Shown here: piece by piece, positions 1 through 6,442 of the stretch
Layout: every line of letters begins with the position of its first letter
How positions within the stretch are numbered: position 1 is the first letter of the stretch
Assembly: GCA_937897585.1 (NCBI GenBank)
Contig: CALCNY010000223.1
Span: 1 to 9,523 of the forward strand
Direction of reading: 5' to 3'
Origin: an uncultured Chitinophagaceae bacterium
GTDB lineage: Bacteria; Bacteroidota; Bacteroidia; Chitinophagales; Chitinophagaceae
DNA: 9,523 nt
Notes under the pieces: model-generated
Told to the model about the DNA's origin: nothing
Database searches by the model: none
What the model saw: only the letters and a program-made list of their open reading frames with translations
Program-made: the position numbers and the translations under genes

Positions 1-16
1 ATTGAACCTTTGAAAC
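1..16. repeat. Edge of a dispersed GAACCTTTTGAA-type repeat
   Basis: The first bases of the window, downstream of the mannosidase stop codon, read TTGAACCTTTGAAAC (2-16). This matches 14 of 15 bases of TTGAACCTATGAAAC at 6408-6422, inside the right array of the 9-bp repeat region described there. The copy is cut by the window edge. A short match in AT-rich DNA could be chance, but both copies sit immediately beside a gene end. A short-read contig stopping inside a repeat would also be expected. Confidence 0.5.
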
Positions 17-20
17 AAAC

Positions 21-2045
21 TCATTTGTAAAAATGATAAAACTCATTCAACGAATACACTTTCAATTCCTTCATAAATTTTTCTGTAACAACATTATTCT
101 CAATCGTAATGATTTTGTTTTCTCCTTTTTTTAAATTGAAGTAATTATCTGATGCATTAATCGCCGTTTTTTCAGTGTACAAATAAACATATTGTGCATC
201 ACAACTTGATTGAATAGCAATACTGTTGTCACCTTTTCTTTTTACCGTGAATTTAGGTTGGTGTTTAATCAAATCTTTTTTATTGATGGTTTCAATTGAC
301 AGTTCAGGATGGTTTGAATATGCTTTTTTAACCGCATACCAAGCTGCTTTCTTGACTCCTTTGTAATCAATAATACTCCAGCTTGTAACCGGCCAACAGT
401 CATTCAATTGCCACAATAATGTACCCATATTCTTCGGAAAATGGCTGAAATGAGTTACGATAACATTCTTCAAAATGAAGGCCTGCATGCATTGCGTGAT
501 GTAGCAATAATCTTTCAAACTTAATTTTGAAAGTGTTGAAGAGTCAATGAAATAACGAAGTAGATAATGATTCAGTTTATTGAAACCTGCTCCTGCTTTT
601 TGATGCGCATTGATTTGATCTGAATAAAGAAATCTGTTTGACGAATCTGTATAAGAAAGAACAGAATGATAATCTGGCATCGACTGCATACCATACTCAC
701 TTACAAATCTTCCGGTTTTGGTTTTAAAAACTTCCCAGTCTTCCAATCCCCACCACAAACCCCAATAATGACTATCGCCTTCTGTAAAACTTTCTTGATG
801 TCCCCATCCATTTTTAGGAGAGGTTGTCACATAAGGGCGAGTGCTATCAAATTCTTTTACCCAAGCAGTTAGAGAATCTTTGAAAAGGGTTTGGTATTCA
901 TTCCAAATTTTAATTGAATCTTGTTGATGCAAATTGAACTGCGACTGCCAACCCCAATTTTTCCATCCTTCTTCGATTTCATTATTGCCGCACCAAAGCA
1001 CTATGCAAGGATGATGCCTTAGTCTTTTGATTTGTTGTTTTACTTCTTCTTTTACATTGGATAAGAAATTGTTATCACCGGGATACATGGCACAGGCAAA
1101 CATGAAATCTTGCCAAACATAGATGCCCATTGAATCACAGAGGTCGTAGAAATCATCGGTCTCATAAATGCCACCGCCCCAAACACGAAGCATGTTCATG
1201 TTGGCGTCTTTAGCATTTTTCAATAGTCGCCTGTAATCGTCTCGAGTTAATTGACTCATGAATATATTCTCCGCAGGAATCCAATTAGCGCCTTTCATGT
1301 AAACAGGCAAATCGTTTTTTTGAAAATAGAAACTTGTTCCAAATGAATCTGGCTCCTGAATGAGTTTTATGTCCTTGGTTCTTTCTTGATTCAATTGGTC
1401 TCTTTCCCTTTGAATTTTTTCAACAGTAGAAAGGCCGTTGTAAGCGTCAATCCAAATGTTTTTGTAAATACCGGCGCCAATAAATGTCGGGCCCCAATCC
1501 CAGCCAAACTGAAACTGTGCTTTTCGCGCATATACGCGACTGTTATCAGGTCTAACTAATGGTAATTGTGATTTTGCAATGCTGTCTGTAATCCGTTTTG
1601 CAGCATGAAAATAAATCTGGAATTTGTTTTGCCCAGACTTGATAATACTTTTAATCGGAATAGTCCAATACCTAAACATGTTGTTCGCTTTCAAAATCAC
1701 CGAGTCATTCAGGTACACGTCTGCGTAAGTATCAAGGCCATCAAAATTGATATCAATATTTTGTCTTCCTGTCAAGCTTGGTTTGAAATCGAAATAACAT
1801 TGATAGATCCAATCAGTCGTATCAATCCAAGTTAGATTTTTTTCGTTGGTGCCGAAATAAGGATTGGGAATGATCTTGTTTTTTACTAAGTCTGCATGAA
1901 CAGAACCTGGTACAGTAGCAGGTAATAAGCGATTTTCAATTATAGATTTGAATGCCCAGTTTTGATTCAAATTGATAATTGAATTCTGCGCTGAACAGTT
2001 GATAATTATGCAGCTTAATAGAAATAATGAAAGTAATCTTATCAT
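21..2045 (-). CDS. GH2 beta-mannosidase, exported, apparently lacking two Ig-like domains
   Basis: Predicted to hydrolyse beta-1,4-linked mannose, such as the Man-GlcNAc bond of N-glycan cores. Residues 1-20 form a signal peptide; the Cys at 17 could be a lipid-attachment site, though INC is a poor lipobox, and CSA/Q also suits ordinary cleavage. Residues 23-203 are the sugar-binding jelly roll (GLDTYADVYLN, KAQFQFGWDWGP). Residues 227-575 are the TIM barrel, with LRVWGGGIYE, WQDFMFACAMYP, the acid/base Glu356 in WCGNNE, the nucleophile Glu450 in SEYG, and GTLLWQLNDCWP. Residues 592-674 are the C-terminal beta domain. Family members are about 850 residues and this one is 674. Only about 20 residues (205-226) separate jelly roll and barrel where an Ig-like domain of about 100 normally sits, and only about 17 (578-594) lie where a second one sits. 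The frame is open throughout. It is last in a four-gene operon; its ATG overlaps the cutC stop codon (ATGA). Family call is secure; activity without these domains is uncertain. Confidence 0.93.
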   Translation of the reverse strand: MIRLLSLFLLSCIIINCSAQNSIINLNQNWAFKSIIENRLLPATVPGSVHADLVKNKIIPNPYFGTNEKNLTWIDTTDWIYQCYFDFKPSLTGRQNIDINFDGLDTYADVYLNDSVILKANNMFRYWTIPIKSIIKSGQNKFQIYFHAAKRITDSIAKSQLPLVRPDNSRVYARKAQFQFGWDWGPTFIGAGIYKNIWIDAYNGLSTVEKIQRERDQLNQERTKDIKLIQEPDSFGTSFYFQKNDLPVYMKGANWIPAENIFMSQLTRDDYRRLLKNAKDANMNMLRVWGGGIYETDDFYDLCDSMGIYVWQDFMFACAMYPGDNNFLSNVKEEVKQQIKRLRHHPCIVLWCGNNEIEEGWKNWGWQSQFNLHQQDSIKIWNEYQTLFKDSLTAWVKEFDSTRPYVTTSPKNGWGHQESFTEGDSHYWGLWWGLEDWEVFKTKTGRFVSEYGMQSMPDYHSVLSYTDSSNRFLYSDQINAHQKAGAGFNKLNHYLLRYFIDSSTLSKLSLKDYCYITQCMQAFILKNVIVTHFSHFPKNMGTLLWQLNDCWPVTSWSIIDYKGVKKAAWYAVKKAYSNHPELSIETINKKDLIKHQPKFTVKRKGDNSIAIQSSCDAQYVYLYTEKTAINASDNYFNLKKGENKIITIENNVVTEKFMKELKVYSLNEFYHFYK

Positions 2046-2767
2046 AAACTGGATAGTAATGTTACCATCTTGGAAACTTCTGTTGCATCAAGTATAACTG
2101 TTTTTAATTGTTCTTTCATAGTTGGGTTGTTGAAACTCATTTTCGAATCAATTGTCGTTCTTGCTGAACTATGAAATTCAACTGCGCCTGATTGTTTGGC
2201 GATGGATGTGATATTATCAGAACGCAATCCGCTTCCTGGCATGATGATGATTCGTTCATCAGCTTGTCTGATTAATGCAGTAATCAATTCAATTCCTTCT
2301 AATGCCGTTGGTTGTTGTCCGCTTGTCAATATTCTTTCGCAGCCACAATCAATAATATCTTCCATAGCTTTGAAAGGATCGTTGGCTCTATCAAATGCTC
2401 TGTGAAAAGTAACGCTCATCGGATAGGCGAGGTTCACCAATTGTGAAGTTCGTGTTTTGTCAATAGTTCCATCTGCATGAAGCAATCCAATCACAACACC
2501 ATCACAACCGATTTTTTTGCATTGTAAAATATCTTCTTTCATGATGTCAAATTCATCATCTGAATAAAGAAAATCGCCGCCACGTGGACGAATGATGGGA
2601 AACAATTCGATAGAAACTTTTTGACGTGCAGCTTTAATCATGCCAATTGATGGGGTAGTGCCGCCTTCTCCTGGATTGTCGCACAATTCAATTCTATGAG
2701 CGCCGCTTTGTTGAGCGAGTAAGCAGCTTTCAATATTAAATGCAATGACTTCGAGTTTGAAATTCAT
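2042..2767 (-). CDS. cutC: CutC family protein (PF03932)
   Basis: A 241-residue, full-length CutC-type TIM-barrel protein. The recognisable family blocks are GAHRIELC (22-29), IRPRGGDF (59-66), FHRAFD (121-126), RILTSGQ (145-151), PGSG (177-180) and EFHSSAR (197-203). No signal peptide is visible, so it should be cytoplasmic. The family name comes from an old E. coli copper-tolerance phenotype; that role has since been questioned and the biochemical function is not settled. Here the gene starts 5 nt after the glycosylasparaginase stop and ends in a 4-nt overlap with the beta-mannosidase, so it is almost certainly co-transcribed and probably translationally coupled with two glycan-core enzymes. 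No copper transporter, chaperone or copper-responsive regulator is nearby. The family assignment is firm; any carbohydrate-related role is an inference from context. Confidence 0.95.
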   Translation of the reverse strand: MNFKLEVIAFNIESCLLAQQSGAHRIELCDNPGEGGTTPSIGMIKAARQKVSIELFPIIRPRGGDFLYSDDEFDIMKEDILQCKKIGCDGVVIGLLHADGTIDKTRTSQLVNLAYPMSVTFHRAFDRANDPFKAMEDIIDCGCERILTSGQQPTALEGIELITALIRQADERIIIMPGSGLRSDNITSIAKQSGAVEFHSSARTTIDSKMSFNNPTMKEQLKTVILDATEVSKMVTLLSSL

Positions 2768-2772
2768 TTTTA

Positions 2773-3774
2773 TTAAATCAAAAATTTAGAATCGTGAATT
2801 TTATTTTCAGTATCACTTTTAACACTGAATACAAACCCTTTTTGTATGGCATAAGCGCCGTATTCGCCTTTTTTATTCATGGCTAAAAATCCTACTTGTA
2901 ATGTTTTTGCTTTTTCAGGATCACGTTTTATAATTCGTTCACAAGCTTTTTTGCAGGCCTGCTCAGGTGAAAGTCCATTTCTCATGTATTCAACAACGGT
3001 GTGCGTTCCACAAATTCTAATCACTTCTTCGCCAAGTCCGCTGCTGGTGGCTGCGCCAATTTCATTGTCTACAAATAATCCGGCTCCGATAATGGGTGAA
3101 TCTCCAACACGACCATGGATTTTATACGCCATTCCTGAAGTGGTAACGGCACCAGATAAATCGCCATTATCATCCATCGCAACAAGCCCCATTGTGTCAT
3201 GATTCAATGTTCCATCTTCAAAAAACATTGGAGCAAAAGGGCCATTTCCTTGCTTTTTTTCAATGTTGATTTCGGGTTTATATTGACTTTTTTCCAGCCA
3301 TTGTTTATAGGCTTTTTTGGCATCTTCTGATAATTCGCCCGATTCTAGATTGAATCCATTTTGCAGCGCGAATTGCTGTGCACCTTGTCCAACCAAAATT
3401 ACATGTGGTGTCGTTTCCATTACTTTACGTGCTACTGAAATCGGGTGCTTGATTCGTTCTAATCCAGCAACAGATCCGCAATTGGCTTTCTCATCCATGA
3501 TACAAGCATCTAAAGTAACGATGCCATCTCTGTCGGGAAAACCGCCTAATCCCACACAACAATTGATGGTGTCTTCAATGTATCTGGCGCCGGCTTCTAC
3601 AGCATCAACTGATTTGCCTTTGGCTGATAATATCTTCCAGGCCTCAGCATTTACAGGCATTCCGCTATCCCAAGTTGAGATGACGATTGGTTTTTGCACC
3701 GGCTTTGAAAAGCTGGGAAGTTTAATTGCAATCAGTCCAAGTGAACTCAACTGCAGAAATTTTTTTCTATCCAT
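2773..3774 (-). CDS. N4-(beta-N-acetylglucosaminyl)-L-asparaginase (glycosylasparaginase), Ntn hydrolase
   Basis: Predicted to cleave the GlcNAc-Asn bond of N-glycosylated asparagine, the last step in taking apart N-linked glycopeptides. It resembles the Elizabethkingia meningoseptica enzyme along its length: PIVISTW near residues 29-35, DRDGIVTLDACIMDE (81-95), HPISVARKVMETTPHVILVG (110-129), and TTSGMAYKIHGRVGDSPIIGAGLFVDNEIGAAT (211-243, with substrate-binding Arg222 and Asp225 by homology). The family self-cleaves before a Thr that becomes the N-terminal nucleophile; here that is Thr194 in NHDTMG. The loop before it (about 173-191) is longer than in the Elizabethkingia enzyme. The N-terminus MDRKKFLQLSSLGLIAI looks like an export signal with a Tat-like RK in place of RR, suggesting the periplasm. 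The start overlaps the end of the upstream 103-aa gene by 8 nt (ATGGATAG). The family also contains isoaspartyl peptidases, but the match favours glycosylasparaginase. Confidence 0.95.
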   Translation of the reverse strand: MDRKKFLQLSSLGLIAIKLPSFSKPVQKPIVISTWDSGMPVNAEAWKILSAKGKSVDAVEAGARYIEDTINCCVGLGGFPDRDGIVTLDACIMDEKANCGSVAGLERIKHPISVARKVMETTPHVILVGQGAQQFALQNGFNLESGELSEDAKKAYKQWLEKSQYKPEINIEKKQGNGPFAPMFFEDGTLNHDTMGLVAMDDNGDLSGAVTTSGMAYKIHGRVGDSPIIGAGLFVDNEIGAATSSGLGEEVIRICGTHTVVEYMRNGLSPEQACKKACERIIKRDPEKAKTLQVGFLAMNKKGEYGAYAIQKGFVFSVKSDTENKIHDSKFLI

Positions 3775-4078
3775 CTAAAGATTTTTGTTCTTTTAATAAT
3801 TTGATTTCAGCAAATGATTCTGTGTTGGCATACATACCAAAGGCGCCTGTAAAAACGCCTTTCATGGGCGAAGTTTTAGAAGCCATTGCCAATACAATAT
3901 CTTCATCTTCAGGATTCGAATCGCCCTCAAATCGATGGGTTTCTACAATTTCAAAATCGGTTGCATTTAAATGATTTCCGTTTCGAAGTTGTTTGTCGAA
4001 TTCGATATTCAAATCCAAATTAAATCCTCTTGATTTCAAATCTGTAATGGCTTCTACAACCGTTTCATAACTTTTCAT
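3767..4078 (-). CDS. Conserved small protein of unknown function, 103 aa
   Basis: First gene of the minus-strand operon, reading into the glycosylasparaginase with an 8-nt overlap. The 103-residue product is acidic, soluble-looking and has no signal peptide. It starts ETVVEAITDLKSRGFNLDLN, continues with FEIVETHRFEGDSNPEDEDIVLAMAS (about 42-67) and then KGVFTGAFGMYA (73-84). This pattern resembles a widespread Bacteroidota family of about 100 residues that databases often label phosphoribosylpyrophosphate synthetase. I recall that label from memory, and no PRPP-synthetase motif is present, so I would not use it. The codon use fits its neighbours and the overlap with a real gene supports genuine coding. 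Function unknown; its position says only that it is co-expressed with N-glycan core catabolic genes. Confidence 0.85.
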   Translation of the reverse strand: MKSYETVVEAITDLKSRGFNLDLNIEFDKQLRNGNHLNATDFEIVETHRFEGDSNPEDEDIVLAMASKTSPMKGVFTGAFGMYANTESFAEIKLLKEQKSLDG

Positions 4079-4158
4079 TTTTTTATTTTCAAATTATGTA
4101 ATTCGGCTGCAGCTATTTCCATTTAAAATCATTGTTAGGAATGATGAAAATGATTTGC

Positions 4159-4190
4159 CAAACTAAGACAAAAAAATCATAACCAATCAA
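4159..4190 (-). promoter_or_regulatory. Candidate Bacteroidota-type promoter for the four-gene minus operon
   Basis: On the minus strand TTG (4190-4188) is followed after 21 nt by TTAGTTTG (4166-4159), one mismatch from the Bacteroidota -7 consensus TAnnTTTG paired with a -33 TTTG-like element. Transcription would start roughly 75 nt before the ATG at 4078. The rest of the 246-base divergent gap (4079-4324) is AT-rich; I see no convincing consensus promoter for the plus-strand RNase R gene, no hairpin terminator and no riboswitch. Such short motifs are easily found by chance. Confidence 0.3.
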
Positions 4191-4324
4191 CTAGTTTTTA
4201 ACATGTTTATCCTCAATTCTGCTTGAAAATCAACTTTTGCTCCAATAGTTTACGTACATTGCATAGGCTTTATTTTAAGTATAAATCTTAATTAAAAATA
4301 AGGGCCAGTGAATAAAATAAAATT

Positions 4325-6319
4325 ATGAGTAAATCGAAAAAGTCGGGCGGAAAAAATTCATCTCAAACTTCGCTTTTAAAAGGCAAGCTGGATATAAGCC
4401 GAAGCGGTATGGGTTTTGTAATTGTAGAAAATTTAGATAAAGACATTTTGATAAGACCTAATGATTTTGGAAAAGCATTTCACGGTGATATCGTAAGGGT
4501 TAAAGTGGCGACAGGCGGTTCAAGCATCAAAAGAATGGAAGGCAAGGTTGTTGAAGTTGTTGAAAGAAAACAAACTCAATTTGTAGGTCATATTCAGGTT
4601 AACAAAAACATCGCGTTTTTTGAAGTTTCTGGCGATAAGCCGATTCCTGATTTTTATATTCCAATTGAAAAATTAAATGGCGCTGTTGATGGCGACAAGG
4701 TAATCGTGAAATTTATCAAATGGGATAAAGATGATCGCAAACCTCAAGCTCAAGTAGAATCTGTCATAAAAGCTTCCGATGAATCTGATATGTCGATGAA
4801 AGAAATTCTCATTGAAGCTGGATTCCCTTTATCTTTTGATGAGCAATTAATAAAAGAAGCAGAATCTTTTTCGGGTAAGATTACCAGAGAGGAAATGTCT
4901 AAGCGAAAAGATTTCAGAGATATATTGACATTCACGATTGATCCGGTTGATGCGAAAGATTTTGATGATGCGATTTCTATCAGAAACTTGGATAATGGCA
5001 ATTATGAAATTGGTGTTCATATCGCAGATGTGAGTCATTTCGTAAAGCCGGGTACATTAATGGATAAAGCGGCTTACGAAAGAGCCACCAGCGTGTATTT
5101 GCCGGATCGTGTAAATCCCATGTTGCCCGAAAAGATATCAAATGAATTGTGTTCATTGCGACCTAACGAGGACAAGTACACGTTTTCGGCGGTTTTTCAA
5201 ATAACCAACAGAGCCGAAATTAAACATACATGGATTGGTAGGACCATCATACATAGCAATCATAGATTTTCTTATGAAGAAGTGCAGGAAATTATTGAGA
5301 ATAAAGAAGGGCTTCATCAAGGAGCAGTTTTATTGTTGAATAACTTGGCACAACAATTCAGAAAAAGAAGATTTGAAAACGGGGCAATTAATTTTTCATC
5401 AACTGAAGTGAGATTCAAATTGGATGAAACAGGCAAACCTATTGGTATTGTTGTAAAAGAAAGTAAAGAAGCACATAAATTAATCGAAGAATTTATGTTA
5501 CTGGCGAATAAAGCTGTTGCTGAATATGTTTCGAAAATTAAAATCAACAAAGAGCCCTTGCCGTTCCCATATCGCATACATGATACGCCTAGCGAAGAAA
5601 AGTTGAAGCCGTTTGCTGCTTTCGCCAGAAAGTTTGGATATAAATTCGATACAAACGACGAAAAGCAAGTAGCAGCTTCATTCAATAATTTATTAAGTGA
5701 AGTTCAAGGAAAGCCTGAACAACATGTGCTCGAACAATTAGGCATTCGTACTATGTCTAAAGCCATATACACTTCAGAAAATATTGGCCATTATGGTTTG
5801 GGCTTCGAACATTATTGTCATTTTACTTCACCCATCCGTCGTTATCCTGATGTAATGGTGCATCGCATTTTACAGGAATGTTTGGAGAAAAATTTGAAGC
5901 CTGATAAAAAAATAGAAGAATATTGTAAGCATTGTAGCGACATGGAAAGAGCAGCTATGGAAGCAGAACGTGCCGGAAATAAGTACAAGCAAGTGGAGTA
6001 CATGAAGCAGTTTCTCGGTGATGAATTTGAAGGTGTAATCAGTGGTGTTGCAGCTTTTGGTTTTTGGGTAGAAACTGTCGATCACAAATGTGAAGGATTG
6101 GTGAGTGTGAAAGATTTAAATACTTACGATGACTTCCGCCATGATGAAACAGATTATGCTTTAGTCGGATTGAATACCAAAAAGAAATTCAGAATGGGCG
6201 ACAAAATAAACATACGTGTTGTTGCAGCAAACCTTACCAAAAGACAATTGGATTATGAGTGGGTGGTGGAAGGTGGAGAAAGTAAAAAATCAAAAGTGAA
6301 AAGTAAAAAATCAAAATAG
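4325..6319 (+). CDS. rnr: Ribonuclease R (RNB-family 3'-5' exoribonuclease)
   Basis: Processive 3'-5' exoribonuclease of the RNase II/R family, acting in the cytoplasm on structured RNA, mRNA decay and rRNA quality control. After a basic leader (1-18), residues 19-148 hold the cold-shock/OB domains (SGMGFVIVENLDKDILIRPNDF, then YIPIEKLNGAVDGDKV). The RNB domain spans about 195-520 with metal-binding Asp206, Asp212, Asp214 and Asp215 in IDPVDAKDFDDA, GVHIADVSHFVKPG (230-243), LPDRVNPMLPEKISN (259-273) and HFTSPIRRYPDVMVHR (499-514). An S1 domain covers about 565-645 (DEFEGVISGVAAFGFWVE). E. coli RNase R is 813 residues; this one is 664, mainly because the N-terminal helix-turn-helix domain is absent, which I believe is common in this phylum. 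The last 12 residues are lysine/serine-rich and encoded by a 21-nt repeat. The ATG at 4325 follows an A-rich leader typical of Bacteroidota. Confidence 0.96.
   Translation: MSKSKKSGGKNSSQTSLLKGKLDISRSGMGFVIVENLDKDILIRPNDFGKAFHGDIVRVKVATGGSSIKRMEGKVVEVVERKQTQFVGHIQVNKNIAFFEVSGDKPIPDFYIPIEKLNGAVDGDKVIVKFIKWDKDDRKPQAQVESVIKASDESDMSMKEILIEAGFPLSFDEQLIKEAESFSGKITREEMSKRKDFRDILTFTIDPVDAKDFDDAISIRNLDNGNYEIGVHIADVSHFVKPGTLMDKAAYERATSVYLPDRVNPMLPEKISNELCSLRPNEDKYTFSAVFQITNRAEIKHTWIGRTIIHSNHRFSYEEVQEIIENKEGLHQGAVLLLNNLAQQFRKRRFENGAINFSSTEVRFKLDETGKPIGIVVKESKEAHKLIEEFMLLANKAVAEYVSKIKINKEPLPFPYRIHDTPSEEKLKPFAAFARKFGYKFDTNDEKQVAASFNNLLSEVQGKPEQHVLEQLGIRTMSKAIYTSENIGHYGLGFEHYCHFTSPIRRYPDVMVHRILQECLEKNLKPDKKIEEYCKHCSDMERAAMEAERAGNKYKQVEYMKQFLGDEFEGVISGVAAFGFWVETVDHKCEGLVSVKDLNTYDDFRHDETDYALVGLNTKKKFRMGDKINIRVVAANLTKRQLDYEWVVEGGESKKSKVKSKKSK
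6281..6316 (+). repeat. 21-nt direct repeat encoding the Ser/Lys tail of RNase R
   Basis: AGTAAAAAATCAAAA occurs at 6281-6295 and again, identically, at 6302-6316, a period of 21 nt or seven codons. It encodes SKKSKVK-SKKSK followed directly by the TAG stop codon. The in-frame period means copy-number change would lengthen or shorten the tail without breaking the gene. A basic C-terminal tail is common in RNase R, so the repeat may be tolerated as part of a nonspecific RNA-binding tail. Confidence 0.75.
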
Positions 6320-6431
6320 TTCAATAAGTTCAATAGGTTTAAGATGTTCAAAATGTTATTGTCAAAAATTAGATTTCAGCTAGTTTAAAAACAACCTTTT
6401 GAACCTTTTGAACCTATGAAACCTTTTAAAC
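6319..6431. repeat. Two opposed 9-bp repeat arrays forming a long imperfect inverted repeat
   Basis: The gap between RNase R and the prenyl synthase holds a left array (6319-6357) of GTTCAATAA, GTTCAATAG, GTTTAAGAT, GTTCAAAAT, GTT and a right array (6393-6431) of AACCTTTTG, AACCTTTTG, AACCTATGA, AACCTTTTA, AAC. Each is 39 nt, or 4.3 copies of a 9-mer. The reverse complement of the left arm matches the right arm at 30 of 39 positions by my count, with a 35-nt spacer, so the transcript could fold into a long stem-loop. It may act as a terminator or mRNA-end stabiliser for RNase R; no U-tract follows the stem. The left array begins with the last base of the RNase R stop codon. Confidence 0.8.
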
Positions 6432-6442
6432 AGTATTAAAAA

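Noticed and set aside
21..2045. Beta-mannosidase as a pseudogene
   Set aside because: The frame is uninterrupted from signal peptide to C-terminal domain and both catalytic glutamates are present; the missing segments are in-frame and coincide with domain boundaries.
3317..3778. 153-codon plus-strand open frame opposite the glycosylasparaginase
   Set aside because: It lies antisense to a gene with clear homology along its length, and its composition (Ser/Pro/Ala-rich, no recognisable motifs) is that of a reverse-frame shadow.
4235..4271. Possible RNase R promoter (TTTTG at 4235-4239 with TAGGCTTT at 4264-4271)
   Set aside because: The spacing is too long and the -7 element lacks the TTTG end, so it does not fit the Bacteroidota consensus well enough to report.
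5317..5685. 122-codon minus-strand open frame inside RNase R
   Set aside because: It is antisense to the conserved RNB catalytic region, has no recognisable motifs and no plausible start context of its own.
6319..6431. CRISPR-like array
   Set aside because: The repeats are 9-bp units with no spacers between them and the two arrays are in opposite orientation; no cas genes are nearby.
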